A stretch of 64,000 nt of DNA from Diadema setosum. Taxonomy: Eukaryota; Echinodermata; Echinoidea; Diadematoida; Diadematidae. Of this stretch, positions 36,446 to 48,993 are shown piece after piece. Made by a program: the position numbers and the translations under genes. The number at the start of each line of letters is the position of its first letter. Position 1 is the stretch's first letter. The stretch covers positions 28,790,451 through 28,854,450 of the forward strand of contig CM067067.1 in assembly GCA_033980235.1 (NCBI GenBank). The letters are read 5' to 3'. The notes under the pieces were generated by a model that had not been told where the DNA came from, did no database searches, and worked only from the letters and a program-made list of their open reading frames with translations.

Positions 36446-38213
36446 CAGTGAATATATTCCAAGAAGATTAGAAGAACAATGTGAATATCATGAGAGCATA
36501 GTGATAGCATCTGATGAGAAGAGAACTGTTTAGAGGTAGATGGGAAACTCACATGCAGGTATTAAGAAGAGGAAGAGAGAGAGAAAGGGAAAGGATGAAT
36601 CCGAGAGAGAAGACCATTTCACCCAGATTGGGAAATGGGAAGGAGACAGAAGACACCAAGAATCTGAATGAGAAGGATGGGCTATCCGTTGGGATCTGAC
36701 CATTCTAATAATCGGGAAAGCCGATCCTAGCCATTGTAATTGGGTTTGGATGTGGGATTTACTGTGTCCCTGCCACTTGGGCATTCACCATTTCATATGG
36801 CACACCCAGCCTGTCTATTCATCATTTGGCTTTCACACAAACAGCTAGAAGGAATGGCTAGATGGTAAAACTCACAGGAAATTGAAGAGGAAAGCACAAT
36901 AAAATATTTGGGCTTGGGATATATTGAACACCACTTTCTCCTTTTTCTTTGCCCAAACTGCATTCAATAGTTACTCTTAGATTTGAACTGGCATCACAGG
37001 TGTTTCTCAAAATAGTGGCTTGTTCATGTCTTTTGATGAAGATTGTTACACCTGGGGCACTTCATTAGTATACAAAACGGCTTGTGGCTCTGCCAAAAGT
37101 ATGCATATGGATAAATGTTTTCAAACTGAGGCAGAGACGGATAGGCAGACAGACAGACACACATACATACACACAGTGAGAGAGGGAGAGGGGGAAAAAG
37201 AGAGCTTTCTCTTTATATGATGCATGACCTGATGTACAGATTTATAAAGGGCAAGGAAAGTGTTGTTGTTTGAGAGCAGGTAAATAATAATTTCTAGTGG
37301 GGAAACACAAGCTTTACACTTTCATAATAACATGAAACATGAATGATAGGGGCAAAGCAGCAATTCCATGGATCAACAATAAATATAAGTACTTAGCTGC
37401 TAGAGGGTATTTATTAAATGCTTGCTTTCCATTGGTTGCCATGCATTGTGGGTTCAGTGGGTATGGCTTCTGGTTGTATTGCCTACTGTACTTCTGATCT
37501 TTTACACCATATGTAGTACATTTTACAATACAGTTTATAAATTGTATATAGTACAATATCTTAGTTAGCTACATAGAGAATTCATCAAATTTTCCCACTG
37601 ATGGTTTTATAATAATGTCATGAATATGTATTCCTTTATCTAATGTCACAAGTCTTGTCTAGATGGCTAAGTTACTTCATTAACAAAAGGTAGATTCAAT
37701 ATAGAGACTACCAGTGGTTTGTAGCATGAGTCTGTGAATAGCTGCACTCTTTCAGCCCATCCCTCCCCCAAACTTACAGCTTTTATTCTAGTTTGGCACA
37801 GGTCTCTTCAGTAGAGTTTCTTTTCTCTGCAGCAAAAGTATTTCATTTCTTGCAACTGCTATCATAGTTATTCCTAGAGAAAAATTGTGGTGAGCCAGCA
37901 GCATGGCCATCATGTCAAAATTTGTTCATTCTTTCAAAATGACTTGAATAAAGAATGGAATGTTTGGTCCGTTCGAACTTGTCCTCGTTCCTGTACAGGA
38001 AGCTAGATCTACATCCAAAGTATGCCAAAGTGATATAGCACCACCATCGACGGATATCTTACAGCTATTGTTGATCTCTCAAATTATGTGGTATCCCCCC
38101 CATTAAAAAAAAGCAATCCAGTACTCAAAGACCATAAGTGTAGAAAAACTGGCAAGAAGAGTCATATTGGATAGCTGCACAAATTTAGAGAAGCAATTGG
38201 AAAGTTATACTAG
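36446..38213. other. Non-coding, nothing recognised
   Basis: Contains a purine-rich run near 36560-36620 and a small gacagaca repeat near 37145-37160. No supported gene. Confidence 0.4.
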
Positions 38214-38215
38214 TA

Positions 38216-39132
38216 CAGTCCTCTCCACTTAATCCTGTAGTGTCATGCAGAGCATTTCTCGTCTGATTAAGCAGAGTACCCAATTAGCCTGAGAGTGTAT
38301 TTTTTTTCATGTCACAGCTACCACAAAATATGCACCTATCTGCATCACATACACCACATGCATGTTACGTCACTGCAGCCACAGCTTGGTTGAAGTTGCA
38401 TACACAGCCTTTCCAGAAACCCCGATTACTTTTGCAATGATTTTAAGGAAAACGACACACAAACCCAATGGAATTATTATGTTTTACTTAACCTTGTTGA
38501 TGACCAACTGCAAAGGATACTAATAATCTGGAATCCACTGCTTGCATGAGAGCAGACTTGCCATTCATTAAAGTATGGTTACATTAGACAAGTGATATCA
38601 ACATGACATTGTTAATGCAACTTGTCATCGTAAACTTTGCATGCAGCCATAAATTCTGTTGTCTACATCAATGGTAATTGAAAGTGCACTTTTTTTATGA
38701 ATATTTCAGGGGAGCTAGCTTGATTTTTTGTTTTTATCGAGAACTGGATAGACATATATAGTGATTAGTATGTCACTATGTGTGTAGTTACGGTAGAGTG
38801 TGTGGTGCTGTGTATTGGTTTATATACACAGCATGTATAAATGTGTCTATGTAGTGATAAGGTGAATAAATTAAACATGATAAATGTAAACCATAGCTCT
38901 CTATCGCCTCTCAGCGCCCTTCAGAATTTATCATTACATATATTTCAAAGACTTTCTGGATGAAACAAAGAGAGTACATGGGTCTTGTCTAGAAAAATTT
39001 TTACCCCGTTTAACCAAAATGCCAACCCGATTATCAGGTAAATATAACATGCAACGGAACTGTCTGTTGACTCTGAATATTAATTAAGTGGAGTATCGGA
39101 TAAAGAGATATCCAATTATGCAGAGACTACTG
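38216..39132. mobile_element. 917-bp TA-flanked element with CAGT ends
   Basis: The left end cagtcctctccacttaatcc and the right end (complement cagtagtctctgcataattg) are imperfect inverted repeats. TA flanks both (38214-38215 and 39133-39134). Subterminal copies of the same words occur on both sides (tctgattaagcagagtaccc near 38270, taattaagtggagtatcgga near 39082). No transposase was recognised. Confidence 0.65.
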
Positions 39133-39469
39133 TAATGATAATAGTGTTAATAACTCTGGTGCCACTTTCTTCATATAGAAGATGTTAAGATATTGTTCTT
39201 ATTTGTAAAACAATGCAATTTGGTGAGCATGCTCTCATCAACCTAGCATAAAAATTGAAGGAAATATATTCCTGAGCAGTATGTGAAGCAGGGCTGAGTT
39301 TGAGCAGATTTAGCAATAAGTTCACATCTGCAGTAGATATTGATTTCCTCCCTCAAGTTTCCACATAGGATCCTTATCTGCATGGAGCACTGCATACAGG
39401 TCAGCAGAATCAATGCTAGTGGTATGCCTAGAAATGGTATGGGATGGAAGGGTGGGACAGAATCATAGC

Positions 39470-39795
39470 CATGGCTGAGAGATGGCAGGATGAGAACAAG
39501 GCAGAGGGATAAGACAGAGATTAGAGAATGGGACAGACATTGTGGGGTAGGACAGAGATTACAGAATGGGAAAGACATTGTGGGGTAGGACACAGATTAA
39601 AGAATAGGAAAGACAAAGTGGCATAGGAGAGATATCACCGAATGGAGAGATGTATGGGGTCACAGAAGTAAAAAGAATAGACAGCTTGGGGTGGGACAGA
39701 GAATAAGGAATGGACAGGCAGTAAGGAGGACAGAGATTTAAGGATGGGGCAAACATGGGGGGTGGGGGTAAGATTTACGAATGGGACAGAGTGGG
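39470..39795. repeat. Diverged minisatellite, ~41-bp unit
   Basis: The unit resembles gggacagagattagagaatg followed by ggacagacattgtggggtag. It recurs about seven times with increasing divergence to the right. Frames over it on the minus strand are repeat artefacts. Confidence 0.75.
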
Positions 39796-40461
39796 ATGTG
39801 TTCTGCAATAAAGGGACAACATTTTTTTTTTTTTTTAGGCGGGGGTTATTACATACTCATCACAATCATCGCTTTTGTGCCAATTCTGATGACATTTAAG
39901 AAAGTCTCAAAAATAAAGCACAGTGCAATCAAGGTAGTGTGCACAGCCATAGTGGCAACTGCAATCCTACAATAATTCGACCCTGCACACTACACACAAC
40001 AGCACTATCTCATGCAACACTTAACTATTGAATAGTGTGTGTGAATGAAGACATACTGGTACAAGTGCTCAGCTACTGAATAGTGTGTGTGATTGAAGAC
40101 ACAAACATGCATGCTTTTTCTCACTAGAGGTTTTTTTTTTCCCCACACACTCCATCATTCTTCACATTACACACTGAAACATCATTTAAAATCTTGATTT
40201 GCAGCTTGCATCATTTGGGCAACCTTAAGTTCAGACAAACACAACTAAATTGTTATGAAACACGTGAAAATATGGGGGAACAAAAGTTTATAATTAACAT
40301 AAGTAATGAAGTAAAGTGATGAAGTTTTGATCAGAAAAAAAAAAATCTCTCCATGTTTTTGTTTTTTCCTTCTTTTTTCATAACCAAGGTTGGGATGTGG
40401 CTTATCTGGTGATGCAGCCTTATCACAGGTGAATACATTACACAATTTGAAATTTGGGATA

Positions 40462-40680
40462 CTGTTAAAGAGGAAATTTTCGAGGTGTTGAAATTTTCAC
40501 ACATTTCGTGCAATCAGAAACTAGTGCGAAAATAAAAGAATGTGAATATTTTTGCTTACTATATTTTCCAGTAATTGATATCTTGATTCCACAAAATCAA
40601 AAACACGCAAAACTCTTCTTACCCAGCCGAGTGCGAAAAATTATGTAGCGCGAAAATATCCACTTTATGTATCCACTTAA
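40462..40680. repeat. Diverged relative of the TTTTCGCG element
   Basis: Begins after TA with ctgttaaagaggaaattttc. It contains repeated ttttcgag, gcgaaaataaaag, gcgaaaaatta and gcgcgaaaatatc words like those in the clean element at 55683-55884. The right terminus is not resolved. Confidence 0.5.
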
Positions 40681-42099
40681 TGTATTCACATTAATGTCAT
40701 GCATTATAAATACAAAGGAAATTACGAATACAAAGGAAAGCAAGTTAATTAAATGCAGTCATTTCTAGTATTTTACAGAAAGAATACTTTTTCTAAACCT
40801 CAAGGAAATCATGGCGACCTAATATACATAAACTGCACCCCATCAGAAAGTCAATCTGTGTTACTTCTGTTGGTTTAGTGATAATAAGTCACCACTAAAA
40901 AGAGATTAATCTGGTAAATTATAATATGGTTATAAACAGATAAACAAAGGGATATGGTGGCTGAAAAGGTACTGGTGATAGTCAACTGATACACCATGAA
41001 CATTTTGGAATGAAACATAGTTTGCATACCTGTTTACATCTTGCAGACAAAGCTTTGAAACTGAATTATAATCTCAAGTCCAGTATGCGATTGATGTCAA
41101 CCTACATACTCCTACCTAAAACTGCAATTCTGTTCAATGCAGGCCAGAGCTTGTGATTCTGTGAAATCCCTTAAGAAATGAAACAGTGGCATAGGCCCCT
41201 TCAAAACCACTGTGAATGGAGTATGCATCTGCAGAGTCACCAGGATTCATAGAGCTATAACCCCAAGAGGCTGTATCAGTGCATTATTTCATGAGAGGTG
41301 GGGACTTTAAGACAGGGTTAATTGGATGTGATTGATGGCTTGCCCAGTGAGAAACAAACCGTGACTGGCTACAGCCATGCTTGGAAGGAGGAGGAAGGAG
41401 AAAGTACCAGAGGCCAAGCCAAAGTGTCAGCCCATATTTACCTTGCTAACAATCAATGAACACTGAAGAAGAGGACTGAACTATATCACTCTCCCTCTAG
41501 CTTCCTGACTTCCCTGCATCCACTCCAATATACCATACAATTTGTCTTAATTCCTGTAAAAGAGCTACAACCTTGGGATTCTTTAAACAAGAGCAGAAGC
41601 TTTTAAGATTGGGGATATTCATTTGTATGTTTGTATGTGTGTGGTGGATAGAGAGGCAAACTGAGGAAAAGATAAGGTTCACAATCAGTCACCTACTTAT
41701 TTACTGTTTCGGTTTTAGCAAAGGGAAAAGAACATCATGATGCCACAGGTGCAAAGATCATCATAAATTCTAGTACTGATTTCATAACTCACAACTCGGG
41801 CTCAGAATAGCTTTATACGTTGTTGATGCTGCTGTGTGTTTTTTTTTACCTGTCTTATCAAATGTAAAGCTTACTTTCCTTCATAACATGCCACTAGCAC
41901 TTCTTGTTATAATTATGAATTGCCTGCTGAAATCAGTCTAAAACTAGAATGATCACTGAAGGTGATTAATGCCCCCGCCCCTAGTGTTGCTTTATAGTAT
42001 GTGATGTCATGAGGGCAATGACGCTAATACCACGTTTGTGCATTTGATTCGGCACGCCGTACACCGGGGTACCGCGTTGTATAGCGCCATCTCATGCCC
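40681..42099. other. Non-coding, nothing recognised
   Basis: AT-rich. A GA-rich patch near 41380-41410 has no frame support. Confidence 0.4.
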
Positions 42100-42113
42100 A
42101 TTATTTACAATGC

Positions 42114-42374
42114 GTATCCGAATTCAGATACGCCGATTCTGAATTCGGATACGGCAAAGTCGTCGCAACGAACTAGCACCATTGGCGTTTTTCGAAGTAC
42201 ACTTGCATGCATTAATTGATGCATAATCACAAATAAGAAAACATTTTTGTGCATAATAATACTAAAAAATATTTTGACACATTTTTTGGTAAGCCAGGGT
42301 ACAGCGCTGAAAAAAAAAATAATTAATTCAACAAAATGGCGAATTTTCATTTGGTACCCCAGGGTACCAAATAT
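42114..42374. repeat. Block with two restriction-site-like palindromes
   Basis: A hairpin with arms gtatccgaattcag and ctgaattcggatac lies at 42114-42152. A near-perfect palindrome atttggtacc-cca-gggtaccaaat lies at 42350-42374. A related word (gtaagccagggtacagcgc) sits between them. It may be an old MITE, but ends are not defined. Confidence 0.5.
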
Positions 42375-42439
42375 TGCATCATTTGTCGAATTGGAAACAG
42401 AATAATTTTAGTTTACTGTACAATTACAGAGTTGACACT

Positions 42440-43573
42440 GAGTATAAAACTTACAGCATATGAAAACATGCTTTCCAGCAGCATCACTACACTTAAAGAC
42501 CATCATACACACTAAATTTGACCTTCATAGCTTAAATGGTTTATTTTGATACAAAAATGAATGGTTACCATGGCAACACATTTTCCTTAAACTAACACAT
42601 TGGTGTCTTCCAAACTACACTTCTAGATCATGATACATACTAAATTTGACTTTAATTGCTTGAATGATGGAAAAGTTTTTCGATCTGCAAGGTTTTGGTA
42701 AAATTGTGGTTACCATGGCAACGGTTTGTGTGACAAACACAAAAATTATGTGTTCCACATCTATACCTCAGGGCCATAATGCCTACCAAATTTGATTTCA
42801 ATTGCTTGTAAACTGTGGAAGAAGTTCACTCCACAGGATTTCAAAAAAAACCCAAAACATGCGGTTACCCTGGCAATGCATTGTCCGATACAAATACAAA
42901 GGACATTTTGCAAAACTACACTTAAAGAGCATCATACACACCAAATTTCACCTTCACAGATTAAATGTTTCAATTTGATACCGAAATGAGTGGTTACCAT
43001 GGCAACACATTTTTCTTATATTAAAACATTGGTGTCTTGCATAACTACACCTCCCGATCGTCATACATACTAAATTTGACAAACACAAAAATTATGTGTT
43101 CCACATCTACCCCTCAAGGCTATAATGCCTACTAAATTTGATTTCAATTGCTTCAAAACTGTGGAAGTTGTTCACTCCACAAGATTTCGAAGAAAACATG
43201 CGGTTACCATGGCAATGCTTTGTCAAGTACAAACACAAAGAGTGTCTTGCATATAACTACACCTATAGATCATCATAGATACCAATTTTGAAATTGATTG
43301 CTTAAATACTATGGAAGTTATTCAATCCACAAGGTTTTGGTAAAATTATGGTTACCATGGCAACGCATTGTCCGACAAACACAAAAAACACATCTTTCAC
43401 ATCTATACCTCAATATCATCATTTACCCTAAGTTTCATTTAAATTGCTTCAAAACTGCAGGAGGAGTTTGCGACGCAGGATTTTGCAACAGACCGACCGA
43501 CCGACCGCCCCACGAACATCGCGGTGATTCCTATGTACCCCTTCACACTATGTGTGGCGGGGGTATAATCAAT
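42440..43573 (+). repeat. X-box satellite 2: same family as 29.2-30.7 kb
   Basis: About seven units with catcatacacactaaatttga, ttcaattgcttaaaactgtg and a palindrome of type GTTACCATGGCAAC. The palindromes start near 42564, 42709, 42864, 42993, 43203 and 43351; four of the six are exact matches to that 14-mer. It ends gaccgaccgaccgcccc then gtgattcctatgtacccctt, cacactatgtgtggcggggg, the same tail as array 1. One unit is partly deleted around 43080. Confidence 0.85.
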
Positions 43574-44071
43574 GACCAGTGTAGGAAGATTTTTTTTTTC
43601 TTCACAAGAAGAAGCTTATCTGTTGTCATCCTACTTAAGAACAAATAATAAATGCAATTTGGCTCAAATTCTTGTTATAACATAAGATCCACAAAAGCTT
43701 CAAAGCAGAAGGCGGTTGTGCAAATTAGTTAGATCACCTCTGAGAAACATTTGTTAATCAGAATGCATTTTAAATCTCCTTCACTGGAAGGATTGCTGCA
43801 TTCCCGAAACAATGGAAATGAAAGTAAATGAAATGAATAATGAAGTGTTCTTCAATTTGTTATTACTCAGAACACTTGTCTGAAGTAACTCTGTAGCTAA
43901 ACAAGAATACCGTAAGTCAGAATTTTACAGTTATTAATGATCTTTATCATTTGATGTTAGGACTATCACTGTCATCATCATTTTTATTAGAATCCTAAAG
44001 CAGTTATGATGGCGGTGATGGTAGTCACCACAGATGTAAAATCATCACAATTGTATCATTATCACCAACAA
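43574..44071. other. Non-coding, nothing recognised
   Basis: AT-rich between satellite 2 and the next element fragment. Confidence 0.4.
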
Positions 44072-44215
44072 TACAGTCAAAACCTGTTCTTGGAACCACC
44101 TGTCTATACAGTTCACCTGTTTCATGCAGTCACCACACATTCCTCCTGATATAAATCATGTGTTAAAGACCTGTGTATAACAGCTACCTGTCTAACAAGG
44201 CAAGCAGCAACCTAA
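44072..44215. mobile_element. Short diverged relative of the 2201-2752 element
   Basis: Starts tacagtcaaaacctgttctt and contains accacctgtctatacag, gacctgtgtataacagc and tacctgtctaacaaggc, matching the gacaggt...ctata vocabulary and the (c)agtcaaacctg terminus of the longer copy. The right end is unclear. Confidence 0.5.
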
Positions 44216-44339
44216 TTGTCTTCTTTGGCAGCATTTTTCTGTGTTATCTATGTAGTGGTCAAAAACTCTAGTAAGCTCCTTTTGTCATCATTGTGTCTTA
44301 CTTTTTTTTTCTACTGGACTTACCATACCTCACAAATGG

Positions 44340-44366
44340 TGTGTGTTTGTGTGTGTGTGTGTGTGT
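44340..44366. repeat. GT microsatellite
   Basis: Short (GT)n tract. Confidence 0.85.
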
Positions 44367-44850
44367 ATGCATGCATGTGCATTGTTTTATTTATTTTGGT
44401 TCTTTTTTTTTTTTGCCAACTAAATTAGTAACTTACAGTGGTAACTTAGAGTAAAATACACTGTGCTGGCACTCAGTCACTGTGAGGTACAGCTTGTTAA
44501 CTTCATCAAAGTGCCCTTGTCTTGCACTTTAACAGAATTGGTGAAAAAATGTTCCAATTTTTATGACATGGCCTCAATGCCTATTCACTACTGTATTTAT
44601 CATCTAGGGGAAATGATACAACACAAGTTCATCAAACAAAACACATGCATATGGCCTCATAATCAGCAACTGTATATGGCTTTAACTTTGGTTGAAGAGA
44701 AAAAAAAAACATGATTGGCTGCACACTGTTTGAAGAAATCTTCATATGTACAGCATATCTACAGATATATGTAGATATAATGGGATACAAATATATCATG
44801 ATGTGCACATACACACACATGCACATATACTTTGGTTCACTGTATCTCAC

Positions 44851-44899
44851 CTCCCCTGCTTTCACTGTCTGCTGGCTTGACCTGCAGCGCACGAGTCAT
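44851..44899 (-). CDS. celf: CELF3/4/5/6-type RNA-binding protein, 49-bp internal exon
   Basis: CELF (Bruno-like) proteins have three RRM domains, bind GU-rich RNA and control alternative splicing and translation, mainly in nervous tissue for the CELF3-6 group. This exon, read on the minus strand, encodes MTRALQVKPADSESRG plus the first base of a glutamate codon. That is the end of RRM1 and the start of the RRM1-RRM2 linker; the QVKPADSESRGE string is characteristic of CELF3-6, whereas CELF1/2 read KPADSEKNN. It is bounded by a clean acceptor (caccctattctacag) and a consensus donor (GGGGAG then GTGAGATAC). Its length of 49 bases and phases 0 to 1 are those of the homologous vertebrate exon. 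The partner exons encoding RRM1 (higher coordinates) and RRM2 (lower coordinates) were not found in the window, so the flanking introns must be tens of kilobases long. Which paralogue it is cannot be told from one exon. Confidence 0.88.
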
Positions 44900-46760
44900 C
44901 TGTAGAATAGGGTGAAAAGTGGGCAAGAGAAGAAAAGCACAATAACATTTGAAGCAAGCATTACTGTAATAATGTTACTGATGTGCTACATGGTAAGGCA
45001 TGCAGTCTCAAGAAATGTTATCTGAAGCCAAGCAAATCAGAGTTATGAGATCAATATCAGGCCTAACAGATAAAGATATCATACCATCACCTACCATACA
45101 AATGATGGCACTGGTGACAAAGAAGAATGCTTTAGTTCCCCTCCCCTTGAACTGACCTCTATCAGCCCTTAAACACATTGTTTTCTTCTAGCAAATACTG
45201 AAACATCCCCCTTATTTGGAATAGAATTCAATATCAATGTAATTTTGATTTCATCAATATTTGGAATAGCACAAAATCACCAGGGAAATTCGTACCTGGA
45301 AGCAAATACACAGAAATAATTGTTTTCAATGCGAAGGTACAAAATACTTAAAACTTTCAAAAGTATTTTGAAAACAAAGAGGAAGGGAAAGTAAACACAT
45401 ACAAACAAACACAAAGAAAAAAGTTCTCTGTAATAAAACTAAAAAAACAACATCTTTGTACAGTCTGAGAGAATCGTAAGGTTTTGGGAGTCTGCGCTCA
45501 TTAGAAAATTTTGCCCATCCCATTTTGACGAAAGGCTTGACTACTACTGAGAATAAATCAGAGGTGTCAGCTAAGTGCTGTGCCTACTTTGCTAAGTTTA
45601 GTGGTTGGGTAGGCAACTCCACATTGTATAATTCCATTACTGTTCCTGGCCCCTATTTATTATTCATGGGCACAGCTGTATCGCACACTCCCATCAGTGT
45701 AGCAAGGCGCCACCTCCTAATCCTGTTCAATCAAGTATCCTCACCCTCTTAACACGCCTCCAAGAACCCAATCATTGAATCAGGCAACCACACCATCCCT
45801 AGTCTACTCTCGCAAACCACCTTCACAACATCCCTTCCAACTCCCACTGAATCATAGTGGTCAGTACAGTGGATCAACAAAGGTATCTGCTGTGAATCCT
45901 ACCAGGATGGAATCCTTTGTTTGCAAGTCTCAATGGGTCATCTCAATGACCAAATTGATATGAAAATCACAGTCTCTTCGGATGTGCAATAAATCTGCAA
46001 GCTTTACACTGTTTTCATACCATTCAAATGTTGTGTAACCAATCATTCACTACATATTACACACATGAACATATATGAATGACAAATAATACAAACATAC
46101 ATATTTGAAATTATGCCCCATCTGAAGTGAACAGACATGTGATAAATTGTCTTGTAACTATTGCTACTGAATTTCTTGTCATCTTGCTCTATGATCTCCA
46201 AACTCCAAAACAGAAATCATTTCTTGAAACAGAAAAAGGAGAAAAATGCCCTTGTAACTCATACTTCTTCCCACTTTTACTGAGCTCACTGCACACAATT
46301 TTTTTTTATACTCCCTATACAACATCACAGCTTTCTTTGTCACTCTCATGTGCACTGCCTATTTGACCTCGAACTGAGCAGTTGCTCTGCGATCTTCATC
46401 ATGAACAATTTGAGTTAGCTTACATATTCTGCTCATTCAAATAAAAACTAAAATCATTTCCCCTGGAGAGGGAGATCTCTGCTATCAGACGTAATTTCAT
46501 TAATTATCAATACATTAAAAGTCATATCATGACTTCTAATGATTATACTGTTAGAGTAAACAACAGTGTTTTCTAGGGCAAGTAATTGTAGTTATAATTG
46601 CACTAGAAAAAAAAATAATTCCACACTAACCTAGATCAAAGCACTACTTCAACCCTGTCTTTTGTTTTCATACAGAAATCCGTCTATATGCATAACATGC
46701 TTTCACTACACAAATTAACAATCAATACACACCAATACATCACATATTTTCATTAGCCAA
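44900..46760. other. Non-coding, presumed CELF intron
   Basis: No partner exon, repeat family or RNA gene recognised. The frames near 45525 and 46127 have no splice signals and no protein-like pattern. Confidence 0.4.
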
Positions 46761-46878
46761 GGCCCCGTTTTATCAAAAGATAAAATTGATTTTAAGTTTC
46801 CTTACCACACAGGCTGCCATAGACTTACAGTTGAAATCAACTATATAATCAAATTTATCTCTTCATAAAACAGGGTCC
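46761..46878. mobile_element. 118-bp MITE, copy 1
   Basis: Ends ggccccgttttatcaaaaga and cttcataaaacagggtcc are inverted. The core cacacaggctgccatagact followed by gaaatcaactatataatc is shared with 57721-57845. No coding capacity. Confidence 0.8.
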
Positions 46879-47369
46879 TAATGCACTAATATCTCTTGTA
46901 TATCTCTACTGTAATCCCCTTTGATAACAAAAATGCACTGAATGCTGGCATTCTTAAAACATGCATGTTCATGTTCCCCAGTATGGAAAGACCCCTTTGT
47001 TTCTCCCATTCAAACATCTTTTGATATAATAAAGTCTTAAATAACTCCTAAATATTACCCTAATTGCTTCCTATCATTCTGCCACTGTATCATCTTCTTA
47101 TCAGAGTAGCTAATGGTACTCTAGCTGGTATCACACACATCAATGCTACAATACACACTGACACAAGAACAATTTCACACCATATTAAAGTTAGCTTTAA
47201 CACTTCTTAACAGAGAGTAAAATGCCAGAATTTTCATTTGAATCGAAAGTAAAAAACAAACATACAAAAAGTTATCTGATGTTGACATGTTGACACCATC
47301 ATATTGTGATAGTCCCTAAGATTTGCGTGCAAACTGATCTAGAAATCATGGCTTTGTTTGATATCTCTG
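46879..47369. other. Non-coding, nothing recognised
   Basis: AT-rich; no supported feature. Confidence 0.4.
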
Positions 47370-47855
47370 AAACCTCAGATCTTGTCTTCTTGGGAGTAAT
47401 CATTTGATAAGTTAACCTTGATCTTTGACCCCATGACCCCAAAATTCCCCAGATAATCACTGCCAGTAAATTCATACATATGTACTAGGTTCTGTGAAAA
47501 TATCCTTTAACCATATCCGAGATAAGAGAAAAAAAAAGTAAAATTTTAACACATTTGCTTGGTCTTTGACCTCTCAGCTCATGACCCAAAAACACTCTCT
47601 AGAGAATCTTCATTGGTTAGTACATGGTAAAATTTTCAGCATTTGACCTTGACCTTGAGCATATGCACCCAAAAGTTGATAGGCACAACTTCACCTACTC
47701 ATACATATGCATGGCAAGTTTCATTAGGATACCTCAAAAGGCTTCCCAGTTATGCTGTCCACAAAATTGATTACGGACGGATGGAAGGATGAATGAAAGG
47801 ACGGACAACACAAAAACATGTCTCCAGCGACACTTCGTGGCGGAGGCACAAAAAG
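47370..47855. mobile_element. DR1-family dispersed element with a clear right end
   Basis: Contains ccttgatctttgacccc, ggtctttgacctctcagctc and tttgaccttgaccttgagc. It continues with ggcaagtttcattaggatac and attgattacggacggatgg, and ends cacttcgtggcggaggcaca. The terminal TGGCGGAGGCA is the inverse of the TGCCTCTGCCA found at the left end of the 18.3-kb copy, so the family has short inverted ends. The left end of this copy is degraded. Confidence 0.65.
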
Positions 47856-48993
47856 GTGGGAATTCAGTAAAGATTTGTGTGCAAGAACGGAGACAGGGAC
47901 ATCATATCACTATTCTTGCATATATGCATGTATGTTTCACACCAATATAACTAAATTTGTTTTGTGCAAACTTGTGGAACTTCAAACAGCCCATAACTTT
48001 CTAAGGTCCAATCTAAGTGAAACTGCCATCACTGTCTATTGGTTACACTGGAAAACTAGACTGCATCTTTCAGAATCAGAGACGTGTCAACATTGGAATG
48101 TGAAAAAGGTGCAATTTTTATGGTGAACTCACACTGTGTCTTACTTTCTCTCACCAATTGCCAGCATACACATTTGTCATAGCCTTTTTTTTTTTGTAAC
48201 ATGTTTGATGGACTTGCAAACAGAACTTTGCTGATTTGAGGTAAATATCATCCCAAAGAAACATGTTTTGCTATTTATCTTTGTTACATCATATATCAAC
48301 AGCCAGGAGTTTAGGCTCTATGCCATGTAAATAATCTGTCATTTTCTCTACTTATGTAGTTCTCCATTGCTCTCAATTGTGATTGTGCCCTACACAATCA
48401 CAGTTACTACATTACTTCATTTTTGTGACACAAAATATTACTTACAGGAGGGGGATAGGTATATTAGCAGCAGAGTATAAGAAATATTATGAGATGTTTA
48501 GACGAGTACTGGCAAGCAAAAAATCTATAAAATTATGCATGAAAGCTTGAATTTTCTTCCTGCCCAATGCATAACCTTTTGCCGTACGGATCATCTTGCT
48601 CTCTCACAAAGACAATTTTAAGTATGAAATAACAGGCCTGTGTGCATATATCTTAAATCTTTAATATACTGGAAAGCACAAACCTCTTATTCTTGTGACT
48701 CTATGGAGATCCATGAATTGCAGAAAACAATGTCAGAATATAAGAAAATTCTGCACATGTTTCTTATTATCGCTGTGTTTGTGCGTGTGTGTATGAGTAC
48801 TTGGGCATGTAAGTATTACAACATACAATGTAGCACACCATGCTAGGTATAATACAAACATTCAAAAAAGGGTCATAGAATTTTGTGAACAGTCAGCTTG
48901 TATCAACGTATAAATTTGCAAACAACATGATTCATTTTGTGTCTCATGATTTGATTGATCATAAACTCAAGTTAACAATAGCCAGCACTCTAT
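47856..48993. other. Non-coding, nothing recognised
   Basis: AT-rich; one open frame runs out of the DR1 element to 48126 and is not considered coding. Confidence 0.4.

Noticed and set aside
37960..37990. ggtccgttcgaacttgtcc, resembling a tRNA T-arm
   Set aside because: No acceptor stem, D-arm or anticodon arm can be drawn around it.
39243..39756. Minus-strand leucine/proline-rich frames
   Set aside because: Generated by the 41-bp minisatellite.
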